DNA of 64,000 bases from Balneolaceae bacterium (GTDB lineage: Bacteria > Bacteroidota > Rhodothermia > Balneolales > Balneolaceae), in assembly GCA_017640665.1 (NCBI GenBank), contig JAEPQE010000001.1, positions 575,262-639,261 on the forward strand. Reading direction: 5' to 3'. The notes under the pieces were generated by a model. That model had not been told where the DNA came from, made no database searches, and saw only the letters and a list, made by a program, of their open reading frames with translations. This document shows positions 35,019 to 44,927 of this stretch, one piece after another. How positions within the stretch are numbered: position 1 is the stretch's first letter; every line of letters starts with the position of its first letter. The position numbers and the translations under genes were made by a program.

Positions 35019-36698
35019 ATGAAAAAATCCATCTACATAGCATTATTCCTGAGTTTTTGTTTGAGCTCAATAAGCATCGCTCAGGTTCAGACTCCTAAAG
35101 AACGGGAAGCCAAAACAGCATACATCCAAGGAATGGAAGCCTTTGTAAATGAGGAGTATGACCGTGCTACCACTCTTTTACTTCAGGCGTATAATCAGTT
35201 AAAAGGTCAATCGGGATTATCTTTTGCGCTTGCAGATGTTTACTACCAACAGGATGATCTTCCAAATGCAGCTTTATACGGAAAAGAAGCAGTGGCACTT
35301 GAACCCGAAAATAAATGGTACCGGTTTAAGCTCGCTGAAATATACCGGAGTGCCGGACAGAATCAAGCTACCCTCGATGAGCTCAACAAACTGCTCGAAT
35401 TTTACCCCAATGATTATGATGCTCTTTTCATGCTGGCAGATACTCAAAAGCAATACGGTCAGTTTCTTAAATCAAACCAAACGCTGGAAAAGTTAGGAAG
35501 GCTTCTTGGCTCTGATCCAGTTGTACTGCTTCGGAAATTCCAGAATTATGAAGCGATTGGAGATACAGAATCAGCATTAAAACAACTCCAGGAATTGCAA
35601 AAGGTGGAGCCTGATAACCTGAATACCATCAATCTTTTAGGTGAATATTATTCTCGTTCAGGGAAAAAGAATGAAGCCAAAAAAGTATTAAAAGACGGAC
35701 TTTATCGGAACTCCCGTGATCCGCAAACCCTGATTAATCTTTCAGGAATTTATATTGATGAACAAAAATGGGACAGCGCCGGAACCCTGCTAGGAAACTT
35801 TATTTCTGATCCTATTATCGAGGCCGATCAAAAATTGATGATAGCTCAATATATGTATACCCGGCAGCAAAACGAGCCCGATAATATTCAACTTGAGATT
35901 GAAACTTCACGGATTCTAGATCTTTACACAGAAAGTGCACCTGAGTATGGTCCCGCTTTTACACTGGCGGGCCAGTTTTATTCCATCAACAATGAGCCCG
36001 ATAAAGCACTTGAAAATCTGGCCCGGGCCAATGAGTTACTTCCAGAAGATGATATTGCCTGGAGGCAACGACTTCAATTACTGCTGAACGAACGACGGGT
36101 CGAAGAGGCTATCGCCGTAGGAATTCAAGCTGATAAAAACGCACCTGAAGATGCCTTTATACAATTCTTTTTAGGCAGTGCTTATCTGCTGGATGGGAAT
36201 AATGCCAAGGCTGCTGAATGGTTAGAAAAGGCATCAAGAGCTCCTGCAAGGCGACCCTTTAAATCGGTGATTTATGGCGCTCTTGGCGATGCTCAGTCTT
36301 CACTTGAAAACTATGACGAATCTGACCGGGTATATGAACTCGCAATTCGTTACGATAGCGAAAATCATAACGCGATGAACAATTACGCATATAACCTATC
36401 CGTTCGTGGCGAAAATCTGGAACGTGCTAAAGAACTGGCTTTAAAAGCCATTGAACTGGATGCTGAAAATGCGGCTTATCTTGATACGGTTGGGTGGGTT
36501 TATTTCAAGCTTGAGGATTATGATCGGGCCCGGAGATTTATAAAAGCCTCCATCGATACCGGAGCTGCCAGCGCCGAAGTATATGAGCATCTAGGCGATG
36601 TATATGAGCAGTTAGGTGATATGAATGAGGCAAAAAAATGGTGGAAACAAGCATTAGATGAGGATAGTACAAGAACGCATCTGAATGATAAAATTTGA
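35019..36698 (+). CDS. Exported tetratricopeptide-repeat protein
   Basis: 559 residues from the ATG at 35019, which opens a signal peptide (KKSIYIALFLSFCLSSISIAQ); an in-frame TTG at 35001 is less likely. TPR units run across nearly the whole chain, for example LADVYYQQDDLPNAALYGKE, FFLGSAYLLDGNNAKAAEWL, TVGWVYFKLEDYDRARRFI and HLGDVYEQLGDMNEAKKWW. Probably a periplasmic or outer-membrane scaffold. It starts the operon TPR-DUF4292-EnvC; four bases separate it from the next gene. Confidence 0.88.
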   Translation: MKKSIYIALFLSFCLSSISIAQVQTPKEREAKTAYIQGMEAFVNEEYDRATTLLLQAYNQLKGQSGLSFALADVYYQQDDLPNAALYGKEAVALEPENKWYRFKLAEIYRSAGQNQATLDELNKLLEFYPNDYDALFMLADTQKQYGQFLKSNQTLEKLGRLLGSDPVVLLRKFQNYEAIGDTESALKQLQELQKVEPDNLNTINLLGEYYSRSGKKNEAKKVLKDGLYRNSRDPQTLINLSGIYIDEQKWDSAGTLLGNFISDPIIEADQKLMIAQYMYTRQQNEPDNIQLEIETSRILDLYTESAPEYGPAFTLAGQFYSINNEPDKALENLARANELLPEDDIAWRQRLQLLLNERRVEEAIAVGIQADKNAPEDAFIQFFLGSAYLLDGNNAKAAEWLEKASRAPARRPFKSVIYGALGDAQSSLENYDESDRVYELAIRYDSENHNAMNNYAYNLSVRGENLERAKELALKAIELDAENAAYLDTVGWVYFKLEDYDRARRFIKASIDTGAASAEVYEHLGDVYEQLGDMNEAKKWWKQALDEDSTRTHLNDKI

Positions 36699-36702
36699 TG
36701 CT

Positions 36703-37476
36703 ATGCACTTCCTGAAACAACTTTTCTATATCATTTTTGTAGTGATTATACTCTCTGCCTGCAGAGCTAGCCGTCCTGATATTAATGATACCCGAATCGT
36801 TCAGATTCCAGAAGAATCTCACGACTCCATCTTAAGTAAACTCCCTGATTATTCTGAATCTTTATACTCCGTTTCGGGGAAAGGCAGAGCTATTGTAAGC
36901 GAGCCCGGAAACAGCGATCGCGTTACTATAGAGTTTGAAACAGACACACTGATTAGCTTACTCACCATTAAAAATAGAATAGGAATTGTCGGGGCGGTGA
37001 TGCTTGTAGATCAGGATTCTATTTTCATCTACAATAAAGTGGATAAAGTGGCACAGAAAGTCTCCATCATTGATAGCCGCCTTACCAGCCTGAACGAACT
37101 TGCCTCTATTAATCTAATCGACTTGCTGAACTATAAAGTCAAACCCGGTCAGATAGCAAGTATCGAACGCCATTACCAGGGCACGGACTTCACTACCTTT
37201 ATCATTTTTAAAACAGGTGGATATGCGCGGGTTTCGGAAAAAAACAAAGAAATAGAGTATGTAGAGCAACCCCGATTTACTGGTCTTCCTTATTCTGCAA
37301 TTCGGTATGAAAATTATGGAACAATAAATGGCTACATTTTACCAAGAAAAATCACCATATTAAGCGCTGACGAAGCTTCTAAGGTAATTTTTCAGGTAAG
37401 ATCACTGGATACCAATCCTGGTTCTTTAAATCTGGAAATAGACCTCCCAAACGATATTCCTATTGAACGAATATGA
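36703..37476 (+). CDS. DUF4292 lipoprotein
   Basis: 257 residues from the ATG at 36703, which gives a lipoprotein signal (FLKQLFYIIFVVIILSAC). The LolA/LppX-like fold of DUF4292 fits the body: SVSGKGRAIVSEPGN, VTIEFETDTLISLLTIKNRIG and a late YGTINGYILPRKITI. Outer-membrane lipoprotein of unknown role. Overlaps the EnvC-like gene (ATGA). Confidence 0.82.
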   Translation: MHFLKQLFYIIFVVIILSACRASRPDINDTRIVQIPEESHDSILSKLPDYSESLYSVSGKGRAIVSEPGNSDRVTIEFETDTLISLLTIKNRIGIVGAVMLVDQDSIFIYNKVDKVAQKVSIIDSRLTSLNELASINLIDLLNYKVKPGQIASIERHYQGTDFTTFIIFKTGGYARVSEKNKEIEYVEQPRFTGLPYSAIRYENYGTINGYILPRKITILSADEASKVIFQVRSLDTNPGSLNLEIDLPNDIPIERI

Positions 37477-38795
37477 TGAAACAAATTATTACATATTCTT
37501 TTCTTTTTGCACTTTTGATGAGTGTCTTTTCGACATCTGCTTTCGGGCAAACCTATGAGGAACGTCGCAAAAAAATTCTGGATGAGCAAACCAATACCCG
37601 CGCCGAAATTAATGTGCTCGATGCCAGAATACGGACTTATGAGCAGCGTATTAATCAATCTCAGAACAAGTACGAAGAGCTCTATAAACAATATCAGGAT
37701 ATAAATCGCCTGATTTCCCTTCAGGATAATAAACTTGGAACGCTAGAGCTCGAACAGCAACAAATTCAGGAAGAAATACAAATCACAGAAGAAGAAATCG
37801 GGCTTCGTGAAAAAGATATTGAGCTATTAATTCAAAACTATAAAGATATACTCCTGTATACCTACAAGAACGGAAGAACCAGTAATCTGGAATTGGTGCT
37901 TAGCTCAGAGTCTATCAATCAAATGTTAGTCCGTTCTTTTTATCTCCAAAAACTAGAAGAGCAAAAAGTTAAGCAGGCTGAACAAATCAGAATCAGACAG
38001 CAGGAACTGGAAGGGGTTAAAGAAGACCTTCAGCAAAGTCATTTTAAAAATGAACTAGTTCTTGATGAGATCAGGGATGAAAAAATAAAATTAAATGGCC
38101 AGCAAGCGGTACAACGCCAAAATGTTGAAAAGATAAAGGCAGAAAGTGATGATCTCCTAACTGAATTACGAAGGATCCGTCAGCAAAAAGAAAACCTTGA
38201 ACAAAGTTTTTCTGCATTAATAGCAGACGAAGACAGACTTCGGGACGCAGAAAATGAGCGGCTGGCCCGATTAGCCGAAGCAAGAAAAATTGCCGATGCA
38301 GCCCGACGTTCTGATGAAGTTGCGAAATATTCCACTCCCATCAACCGCTCTTTTGTATCAGATGAAACGCTTCTAGCCTATGAACAAAATTTTGCAGCCT
38401 CAAAAGGAAAACTGAACTGGCCGGTAAATAGTACTACGGTATCTAAGAAATTCGGGATTACTCGAAATCCATTATATGGGACCCGTACAGAACATCCGGG
38501 AATTAATATTGTTGCGGATGCTGCTTCCGATGTCCGTGTGGTTTCAGATGGTTATGTTTTTGCCATTCAACCTGCTCCCGGATATGGAAACGTAGTGTTT
38601 GTAAAGCACGGTTCTTACTTCACCGTGTACGGAAATCTAAGCCAAATTAATGTGCAGAATTCTTCCGTATTAACGGCCGGTACAGTGATAGGGAAATCAG
38701 GAACAGAGTCCTCTGAATTAGGAGAAACCTTGTTCTTCATGGTTCGAAAAAATAATACAGACCTTAATCCTGAGGATTGGCTTCAGGCAAAGTAA
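37473..38795 (+). CDS. EnvC-like murein hydrolase activator with degenerate LytM domain
   Basis: 440 residues. Signal peptide (ending STSAFGQ), a long coiled coil (about 27-280, rich in Q, E, K and R), then a LytM/M23 domain (about 335-440). The zinc-ligand positions are changed: HxGxD reads H341-PGI-N345, and the LHFE motif reads LFFM (420-423), so both histidines of HxH are lost. H379 is kept. This is the pattern of EnvC-type activators that open amidases rather than cut peptidoglycan themselves. Third gene of the operon. Confidence 0.88.
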   Translation: MMKQIITYSFLFALLMSVFSTSAFGQTYEERRKKILDEQTNTRAEINVLDARIRTYEQRINQSQNKYEELYKQYQDINRLISLQDNKLGTLELEQQQIQEEIQITEEEIGLREKDIELLIQNYKDILLYTYKNGRTSNLELVLSSESINQMLVRSFYLQKLEEQKVKQAEQIRIRQQELEGVKEDLQQSHFKNELVLDEIRDEKIKLNGQQAVQRQNVEKIKAESDDLLTELRRIRQQKENLEQSFSALIADEDRLRDAENERLARLAEARKIADAARRSDEVAKYSTPINRSFVSDETLLAYEQNFAASKGKLNWPVNSTTVSKKFGITRNPLYGTRTEHPGINIVADAASDVRVVSDGYVFAIQPAPGYGNVVFVKHGSYFTVYGNLSQINVQNSSVLTAGTVIGKSGTESSELGETLFFMVRKNNTDLNPEDWLQAK

Positions 38796-38922
38796 TTGCA
38801 CGTAAATTTTGGCGAAAGGTGTTTTCAAATCTCAATAATACTTCTTGCTGAAGTTGGAAAATCGATATTCCAGAAATCGTTACTTTCAAACAAAACATTG
38901 ATTAACAACTTAATCTGTAATC

Positions 38923-39393
38923 TTGGATAATCTACCGCGCTTCGCTTTCTATCTATCGGGAGTTTTTATTGTCTCTTCTGCTTTCACCCTTTTTACATCA
39001 GAACTTCTGTTCCTGCTCGGCGACCCCGGTGTTAAAGGCACTGTATTTTTGATAGGTTTTGGTTTGGTGTACATGAATATTGTATTTGTAAGTAGCCGCC
39101 GCTTTATGAGAAGACTCGAAGGATCAAGCCCCGCTCCATTTATTTTCGGAACATTGGTTGCACTCACCCCGGTCATCTGGATATTCGTTTACGAATCGGG
39201 TTTAATGCAATCATTGCGCATTGTATTTCCTGTAGTTGTTCTATTTGGATGTGGACTTGGCTCTTATTTCGGGCACAGAGCGGGTTTAAAAGCACAAATA
39301 AAATTCCAGCAGCAACTCGAAGAATATTTAAGAAGTACCGGTCAACTACCGGATGATTTAAAACGGCCTCATGATAATCTGAATAAAAACTAA
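38923..39393 (+). CDS. Small multi-pass membrane protein (hypothetical)
   Basis: 156 residues, TTG start. Four hydrophobic helices are visible (LSGVFIVSSAFTLFTSELLF, FLIGFGLVYMNIVFV, IFGTLVALTPVIWIFVY, IVFPVVVLFGCGLGSYFG), then a polar tail. No motif recognised. It ends five bases before the M28 peptidase gene and is likely cotranscribed with it. Confidence 0.6.
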   Translation: MDNLPRFAFYLSGVFIVSSAFTLFTSELLFLLGDPGVKGTVFLIGFGLVYMNIVFVSSRRFMRRLEGSSPAPFIFGTLVALTPVIWIFVYESGLMQSLRIVFPVVVLFGCGLGSYFGHRAGLKAQIKFQQQLEEYLRSTGQLPDDLKRPHDNLNKN

Positions 39394-39398
39394 CTCCT

Positions 39399-40787
39399 AT
39401 GTTTTCTCTACGCTCTTCATCACTATCTATACTCTTTATAATCCTTTTCGCAGGAATCTCTACAGCACAAGTAACTCCTGATGAATTACACAACATTGGG
39501 ACCGCTCCTTCTCCCGATAGAATTCAGAACGATATTCAGACATTAGTCGATTTTGGTACTCGCCATACGTTATCTGATACAGTTTCAGATACGCGCGGAA
39601 TTGGGGCCGCTCGAAGATGGATAAAAGCAGAATTCGAACGTATTTCCAAAGAATGTGGCGGCTGTCTTGAGGTTTTTTATGTAAGTGATTATGTGACTGG
39701 TCGGCGAATTCCCGATCCTGCTAATGTAGTAAATGTAGTCGCAATTCAGAGAGGAACTGCACACCCTAACCGTTTTGTGATGATGAGTGGAGATATTGAT
39801 TCCCGGGTTTCAGATGCTTTGGATGGAACCTCTGATTCTCCCGGAGCAAACGATAATGCTTCCGGTATGGCTGGAGCAATTGAAGCGGCTAGAGTACTTA
39901 CAAAATATGAATTCCCAAGCTCTATCATGTATGTTGGTCTTTCAGGGGAAGAACAGGGGTTATTTGGAGGGCAGATTTTAGCTGATTACGCCATTGAAAA
40001 AGGCTGGGAATTAAAAGCTGTTCTCAATAATGACATGATTGGAAATATTAAAGGAATTAATGGGGTAATTAATAATACAACAGCTCGTGTTTTTTCTGAG
40101 GGTACAAGAGATGTGGAAACTGAACGTGAAGCAAGAAGCCGGAGATTCACTGGTGGTGAGGTTGATTCTCCTTCACGAAATATTGCCCGTTATGTTGATA
40201 AGATGGCAGATTTATATATTCCCAATTTAGATGTTATGATGATTTACCGACTTGATCGTTTTGGGCGTGGCGGTCATCACAGGCCTTTTAACGCCGTTGG
40301 GTTTCCGGGAGTACGTATTATGGAAACTAATGAAAACTATGTGATGCAACATCAGGACTTAAGAACAGAGGATGGCGTCAAATACGGAGATACTATTGAT
40401 GGTGTTGATTTCGATTATGCCGCTAAATTGACTGGTTTAAATGCTGTTGTTTTGGCTGGAATGGCTTGGGCTCCTGCTCCTCCTTCAGGTGTAGAAATCA
40501 GTGGCGCTGTTCGACCAAGTACTACTCTAAAATGGGATGCCTTGGATGCGAATGAAAACCCGCAATTAGCCGGATATAAAATTTACTGGCGACTTACCGA
40601 TTCCAATCAATGGGAAAAAAGCGTATTCGTTCCGGCAGGAGTCAGCGAACATACTCTCGAAAATGTGGTTATCGACAATTATTACTTTGGAGTCGCTTCA
40701 GTTTCAAAAGAAGGCTTCGAAAGTCCGGTTGTATTCCCCGGACCTGCCGGAAGTTTTGATGGACCATACAATTCAGAGGAAGAATAG
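39399..40787 (+). CDS. Exported M28-family metallopeptidase with C-terminal fibronectin-like domain
   Basis: 462 residues with signal peptide (ILFIILFAGISTAQ). M28 aminopeptidase-type core: MMSGDIDSRVSD, GANDNASGMAG, GLSGEEQGLFG and LNNDMIGN give the aspartate and glutamate ligands. The first ligand, usually His in GHxDS, is Asp here (GDIDS), a variant I have seen in relatives. Residues about 365-455 (PPSGVEISGAVRPSTTLKW, AGYKIYWRLTD) look like a fibronectin type III domain. Likely a periplasmic or surface peptidase. Confidence 0.87.
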   Translation: MFSLRSSSLSILFIILFAGISTAQVTPDELHNIGTAPSPDRIQNDIQTLVDFGTRHTLSDTVSDTRGIGAARRWIKAEFERISKECGGCLEVFYVSDYVTGRRIPDPANVVNVVAIQRGTAHPNRFVMMSGDIDSRVSDALDGTSDSPGANDNASGMAGAIEAARVLTKYEFPSSIMYVGLSGEEQGLFGGQILADYAIEKGWELKAVLNNDMIGNIKGINGVINNTTARVFSEGTRDVETEREARSRRFTGGEVDSPSRNIARYVDKMADLYIPNLDVMMIYRLDRFGRGGHHRPFNAVGFPGVRIMETNENYVMQHQDLRTEDGVKYGDTIDGVDFDYAAKLTGLNAVVLAGMAWAPAPPSGVEISGAVRPSTTLKWDALDANENPQLAGYKIYWRLTDSNQWEKSVFVPAGVSEHTLENVVIDNYYFGVASVSKEGFESPVVFPGPAGSFDGPYNSEEE

Positions 40788-40837
40788 AAGTAAACTTCAT
40801 TTCTTATTATCATTCTTACTGAACAAAATATATACTT

Positions 40838-41830
40838 TTGGCACACACTCCGGACTTAGAAACAGATTCAAAACTCCATGAAAAAGAGGGGTATTCTACC
40901 CCCCTTCTTTCTGTTGTTGTTTGTGTATATAATGAGGCGGGAAATATCGAAGCTCTTATCGATAAGACCTACCAGGCACTTAAAGGCATAGATTTTGAGT
41001 TAATTTATGTGGATGATGGCTCAACAGATGACACGGTAAAAAATATCCGTTCCTTCTCACGAGCAGGCATGAAATTGGTAGAACTAAGAAAAAACTACGG
41101 GCAGAGCAATGCGCTTGCTGCAGGTATTGATGAAAGCCGGGGAACCTATATCGCTTTAATGGATGGAGATCTGCAAAACGACCCTATCGATATCCCAAAA
41201 CTTATTGAACAACTGGTAGCTGAGGATGTGGATGTAGTAGCCGGTATCCGGGCTAATCGAAAAGACGATATGTTTTTGCGTAAAGTCCCCAGCTCACTTG
41301 CTAATTTTATTATTCGAAGGTCGACCGGCATTCATATTAAAGATGCAGGCTGCACCCTGAAAGTTTTTAAATCAGACATTGCAAAAGGCATGGGCTTATA
41401 TGGAGAACTTCACCGTTTTATCCCGGTTCTTGCCAGCCTGGAAGGCGCTAAAATTTCTCAAAGAGAAGTCACCCATCATGAACGGAGCTGGGGAAATTCT
41501 AAATATGGGATTGGAAGAACATTCAAAGTAGTCAGCGATTTAATGCTGATGGTCTTTTTCCAGAAATATCTTTCGAAACCTATGCATCTATTTGGAGCCA
41601 GTGGATTACTCCTTTTCACTGCCGGAGCTATTATTAACTTCTATTTACTTTGGATCAAATTAATGGGAGGAGATATATGGGGAAAGCCGTTACTTATCCT
41701 TGGTTTAATTTTGGTGCTGGGCGGTATCCAACTCATCACAACAGGAATAATCGCTGAAATACTAATGCGTATATATTATGAAGGTCAGAGAAAAACGCCG
41801 TATCAGTTACGAAATGTCCAAACTTTCTAA
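40838..41830 (+). CDS. Family 2 glycosyltransferase, GtrB/DPM1-like
   Basis: 330 residues, TTG start. GT-A fold with SVVVCVYNEAGNIEALID, YVDDGSTDDT, the DXD-like LMDGDLQNDP and a conserved HHERSWGNSKYG. Two C-terminal transmembrane helices (LFGASGLLLFTAGAIINFYL, LLILGLILVLGGIQLITTG) place it with enzymes that charge polyprenyl phosphate with a sugar on the inner membrane. A GtrA-type flippase gene lies 1 kb downstream, supporting a glycan-modification role. Confidence 0.9.
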   Translation: MAHTPDLETDSKLHEKEGYSTPLLSVVVCVYNEAGNIEALIDKTYQALKGIDFELIYVDDGSTDDTVKNIRSFSRAGMKLVELRKNYGQSNALAAGIDESRGTYIALMDGDLQNDPIDIPKLIEQLVAEDVDVVAGIRANRKDDMFLRKVPSSLANFIIRRSTGIHIKDAGCTLKVFKSDIAKGMGLYGELHRFIPVLASLEGAKISQREVTHHERSWGNSKYGIGRTFKVVSDLMLMVFFQKYLSKPMHLFGASGLLLFTAGAIINFYLLWIKLMGGDIWGKPLLILGLILVLGGIQLITTGIIAEILMRIYYEGQRKTPYQLRNVQTF

Positions 41831-41845
41831 ATAGACTTATTTGGT

Positions 41846-42799
41846 TTGAAAAATTACTTAATTACCGGAGTAGCAGGTTTTATTGGTTCCCATCTTTTAG
41901 AAGCCCTTATAAAGAGAGGTGATTCTGTATTTGGAATCGATAATTTTGATTCATTTTATTCTAAAGCAACAAAACAAAAGAATATTGAATCAGCGTTAAC
42001 TTATTCAAATTTTACTTTTCTTGAATGCGACATCAGAGATTCTGATTCCTTGAAAGCGATTCTCAAGGAAAACCGATTTGATGCGGTTATTCATCTTGCA
42101 GCAAAAGCTGGAGTAAGAAACTCCTTAAAAGATCCAAAATCTTACTTTGATGTAAACGTAATGGGCACCATGAGTCTGCTTGAGGAAATGCGAAATTCAA
42201 ATCATACGAAACTGATATTTGCATCAAGCAGCTCTGTTTATGGTAATAATACAAAAGTCCCTTTTTCTGAGGCTGATTCAGTTGATTGCCCTATTAGTCC
42301 TTATGCTGCTTCAAAGAAATCTGCAGAGTTACTCTGTTACTCATATCATCACCTTTATAATTTTGATATTTATGCACTACGTTTTTTTAGTGTATATGGT
42401 CCACGACAGCGTCCTGATATGGGCATTCACAAGTTCTTTGATGCCTTTCTGAATGGAACTCCGATCACTATGTATGGAGATGGAACAAGTAGAAGAGACT
42501 ACACATTCATTGACGACATTATTTATGGTACTATTGAGGCCATAGATTCTTGTAGGGGCTATGAAGTTATTAATCTTGGAGAGTCAAAAACTACTTTACT
42601 CAAAGCTTTAATTGATGAAATTGGAACAATTACAAGTAAAGAGGTGGAAATTAACTCTCTGCCCATGCAACCAGGGGATGTCATTCAGACAAACGCAGAT
42701 ATTTCAAAAGCAAGAAAATTATTGGGTTATTCTCCAAAGATAGATATTCAAACTGGACTAAAAAGACATTTTGAATATCTGATAGCTCAAGATCAATAA
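41846..42799 (+). CDS. NAD-dependent sugar-nucleotide epimerase/dehydratase
   Basis: 317 residues, TTG start. Extended SDR: ITGVAGFIGSHLLEALI for NAD, SSSSVYG and the catalytic YAASK, RFFSVYGPRQRPDMGIHKF and YGDGTSRRDYTFIDD. The pattern is closest to UDP-glucuronate or UDP-glucose 4-epimerases, but the exact substrate is open. It sits between the GT2 and GtrA genes and probably supplies their sugar donor. Confidence 0.87.
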   Translation: MKNYLITGVAGFIGSHLLEALIKRGDSVFGIDNFDSFYSKATKQKNIESALTYSNFTFLECDIRDSDSLKAILKENRFDAVIHLAAKAGVRNSLKDPKSYFDVNVMGTMSLLEEMRNSNHTKLIFASSSSVYGNNTKVPFSEADSVDCPISPYAASKKSAELLCYSYHHLYNFDIYALRFFSVYGPRQRPDMGIHKFFDAFLNGTPITMYGDGTSRRDYTFIDDIIYGTIEAIDSCRGYEVINLGESKTTLLKALIDEIGTITSKEVEINSLPMQPGDVIQTNADISKARKLLGYSPKIDIQTGLKRHFEYLIAQDQ

Positions 42800-42848
42800 A
42801 TTGTGAATTTTTATATTTGGCAATTAATTACTTCATTCTATAACATGC

Positions 42849-43301
42849 ATGAATAAATCACAGCTGAAAGATTTTATTATCCCAAAGCTTAAATATGGGA
42901 TTGCCTCCGGAATTGCCACTTCAGTTGACTATTCAATCTTTTTCCTCTTAGTACTAGTTTCTAATCCCGATTTTATACCCTTAATTCAGTCCTTTGCTTA
43001 TGCCTGTGGAGTTTTAGCTAACTTCTTACTCCGAAAAACTTTTGTATTCTCATTAAACAGGTCCCTGTCGTTGACCTTTTCTATGTCGATGACTTTCTCT
43101 CTAATTGGGATGGGACTTAGTACATTGGCTATCTATTTACTTACAAAGCTCCCTTTTTTTAGTGAACACTTGTTGCTAACTAAGCTCGTAATAACCGCTA
43201 CTTTTTTCATTTATAATTTTTATGCAAACAGGTTCGCCTTTGAGAATAAGGGCGTTTTTTCGTCAGTCAAAGTTGATGAGGAACCCAAAGTAAAAAATTA
43301 G
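42849..43301 (+). CDS. GtrA-family membrane protein
   Basis: 150 residues with four hydrophobic helices. KYGIASGIATSVDYSIFFLLVL and AYACGVLANFLLRKTFVF match GtrA, whose members are proposed to flip polyprenyl-phosphate sugars. Partner of the GT2 enzyme encoded upstream. Its stop overlaps the end of the convergent ppx/gppA gene by four bases. Confidence 0.88.
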   Translation: MNKSQLKDFIIPKLKYGIASGIATSVDYSIFFLLVLVSNPDFIPLIQSFAYACGVLANFLLRKTFVFSLNRSLSLTFSMSMTFSLIGMGLSTLAIYLLTKLPFFSEHLLLTKLVITATFFIYNFYANRFAFENKGVFSSVKVDEEPKVKN

Positions 43302-44869
43302 ACTCTCTCGATCACCACTTTCTTTCCCATAACCTCTCTCATCAGATGCGATTTCCTCATCGCTCCCCAAATCTCCAAATGAGGTTCATCGACCGTTTGA
43401 ATCTCTAGCAATAGCTTATCCTCAAGTATTTTCACTTCCAGTTTGTATACATTTTGAAAATGGCTACGGTCTAACCCATCAGCTACGCGCAAAATGGCTG
43501 ATAGCTTTTTTATTATTGAACGAACAGTTGGTTTTAGTTTCCAGTATTCGCCGTGACGTTTTTTGGGAGTTGAGCGACGATGATAGCGTGAGACGTTCGC
43601 GATAATTTCAATCTCGTTCTCCCGAAAACCCATTAAATCGGAATGTCGGATTATATACAACGCATGTTTATGATGTTTAGAATGTGAAATGTAGTAACCG
43701 ATATCGTGGAGATACGCGGCATACTCAAGCAATTCACGATCTTCATCAGCTAAGCCTAAATATCCCTTAAGTTCATCAAACAGAATCAGAGCCAGTTTAG
43801 CTACATGCCGGGAATGCTCTTCGTGCCAGTTACACTTTCGTAAAAGTTCGAATACGCTTCTTCTTCGGGGATCTGGAAACTCACCTGACCAAGGAATTCC
43901 AATCATATCCTTTTTCAGATAACGAATAATAATTCCTTCCCTCAAAGCCTGTGTCGATATTTTAAAACTTTCAATGCCAAACTTATTGATAAGTAAGTTT
44001 ACTAAAACTACTCCAGTGTTTATAAAATCAACTCTTTTTGTATCTAAACCTGATACCTTAAGTCTCTTTTTAGAATCCAGTTTTATAAAGTCTGCATAGA
44101 ATTTTGAAAAATCTTTCGCACTGAATTCAAATTCATTTAATGTTACATCCGTGGGAAGCCCCTTCTGGTTTGCAATCATCAAGGCAATATTCTGCATGGT
44201 ACCGGAAGAGCCAACGATTGTTTTGGTTGGGTTCTTTTTAACTGCGGCTTCTACATTATTTAGTTCTTCAGCGTAATGAGCTTCCATTTTGTTAATATCT
44301 TCCTGAGTGATTGGATCGCCGGGTTTGAAGATATCCGTCATTCTGGAAACCCCAATTTTTTTACTGGTCAGGAAAAAGAACTCCTCATGATTTCCAAGAA
44401 TAAACTCAACGCTTCCTCCTCCAATGTCTACCATAAGTACCGGGTCTTCATTCAATTTTACCCCATGCTGAACTGCATATCCTATTAACTCAGCCTCCAT
44501 TGATCCGGGAATTGCGTTTATTTTAATCCCGATATCATCAATGCTTTTTTGAATGAATTCCCCACCATTTTCTGCCTCTCTTATAGCGCTTGTAGCATAC
44601 GCCAGTATCCGTTCTACCCCTTGGCTATCACAGAGCACCTTAATCTTTTTCAGCGCTTCTATTCCTCTTTTGAAAGCAGCGTCTGCAAGACGTTTTCCAA
44701 GGCCTCCTTTTGCAAGCTGAACCATTTCTTTAAGGTCGTCCACTTTTCGGAAACTGCCATCAGGGAAAATGTCTACTATAACAGCATGGAAGGAATTTGT
44801 ACCCAAATCGATAGCAGCCAGACGCTTAATTGAGGTAGTAGAATTAATATGACTGGGTAATTGTGTCAA
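43298..44869 (-). CDS. Ppx/GppA phosphatase with C-terminal HD domain
   Basis: 523 residues, TTG start. N-terminal actin-like fold: AAIDLGTNSFHAVIVDI, VMLVDIGGGSVEFIL, TIVGSSGTMQNIALM. The C-terminal third contains an HD-type segment (AAYLHDIGYYISHSKHHKHA) as in long exopolyphosphatases. Substrates are polyphosphate or pppGpp; sequence alone does not separate them. Divergent from the subtilase gene, with only 58 bases for both promoters. Confidence 0.9.
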   Translation of the reverse strand: MTQLPSHINSTTSIKRLAAIDLGTNSFHAVIVDIFPDGSFRKVDDLKEMVQLAKGGLGKRLADAAFKRGIEALKKIKVLCDSQGVERILAYATSAIREAENGGEFIQKSIDDIGIKINAIPGSMEAELIGYAVQHGVKLNEDPVLMVDIGGGSVEFILGNHEEFFFLTSKKIGVSRMTDIFKPGDPITQEDINKMEAHYAEELNNVEAAVKKNPTKTIVGSSGTMQNIALMIANQKGLPTDVTLNEFEFSAKDFSKFYADFIKLDSKKRLKVSGLDTKRVDFINTGVVLVNLLINKFGIESFKISTQALREGIIIRYLKKDMIGIPWSGEFPDPRRRSVFELLRKCNWHEEHSRHVAKLALILFDELKGYLGLADEDRELLEYAAYLHDIGYYISHSKHHKHALYIIRHSDLMGFRENEIEIIANVSRYHRRSTPKKRHGEYWKLKPTVRSIIKKLSAILRVADGLDRSHFQNVYKLEVKILEDKLLLEIQTVDEPHLEIWGAMRKSHLMREVMGKKVVIERV

Positions 44870-44927
44870 AATATATTTAGCTCTAATTTAGTTAACCCTA
44901 ATACTATTCATTTTCATTAATTAATAC

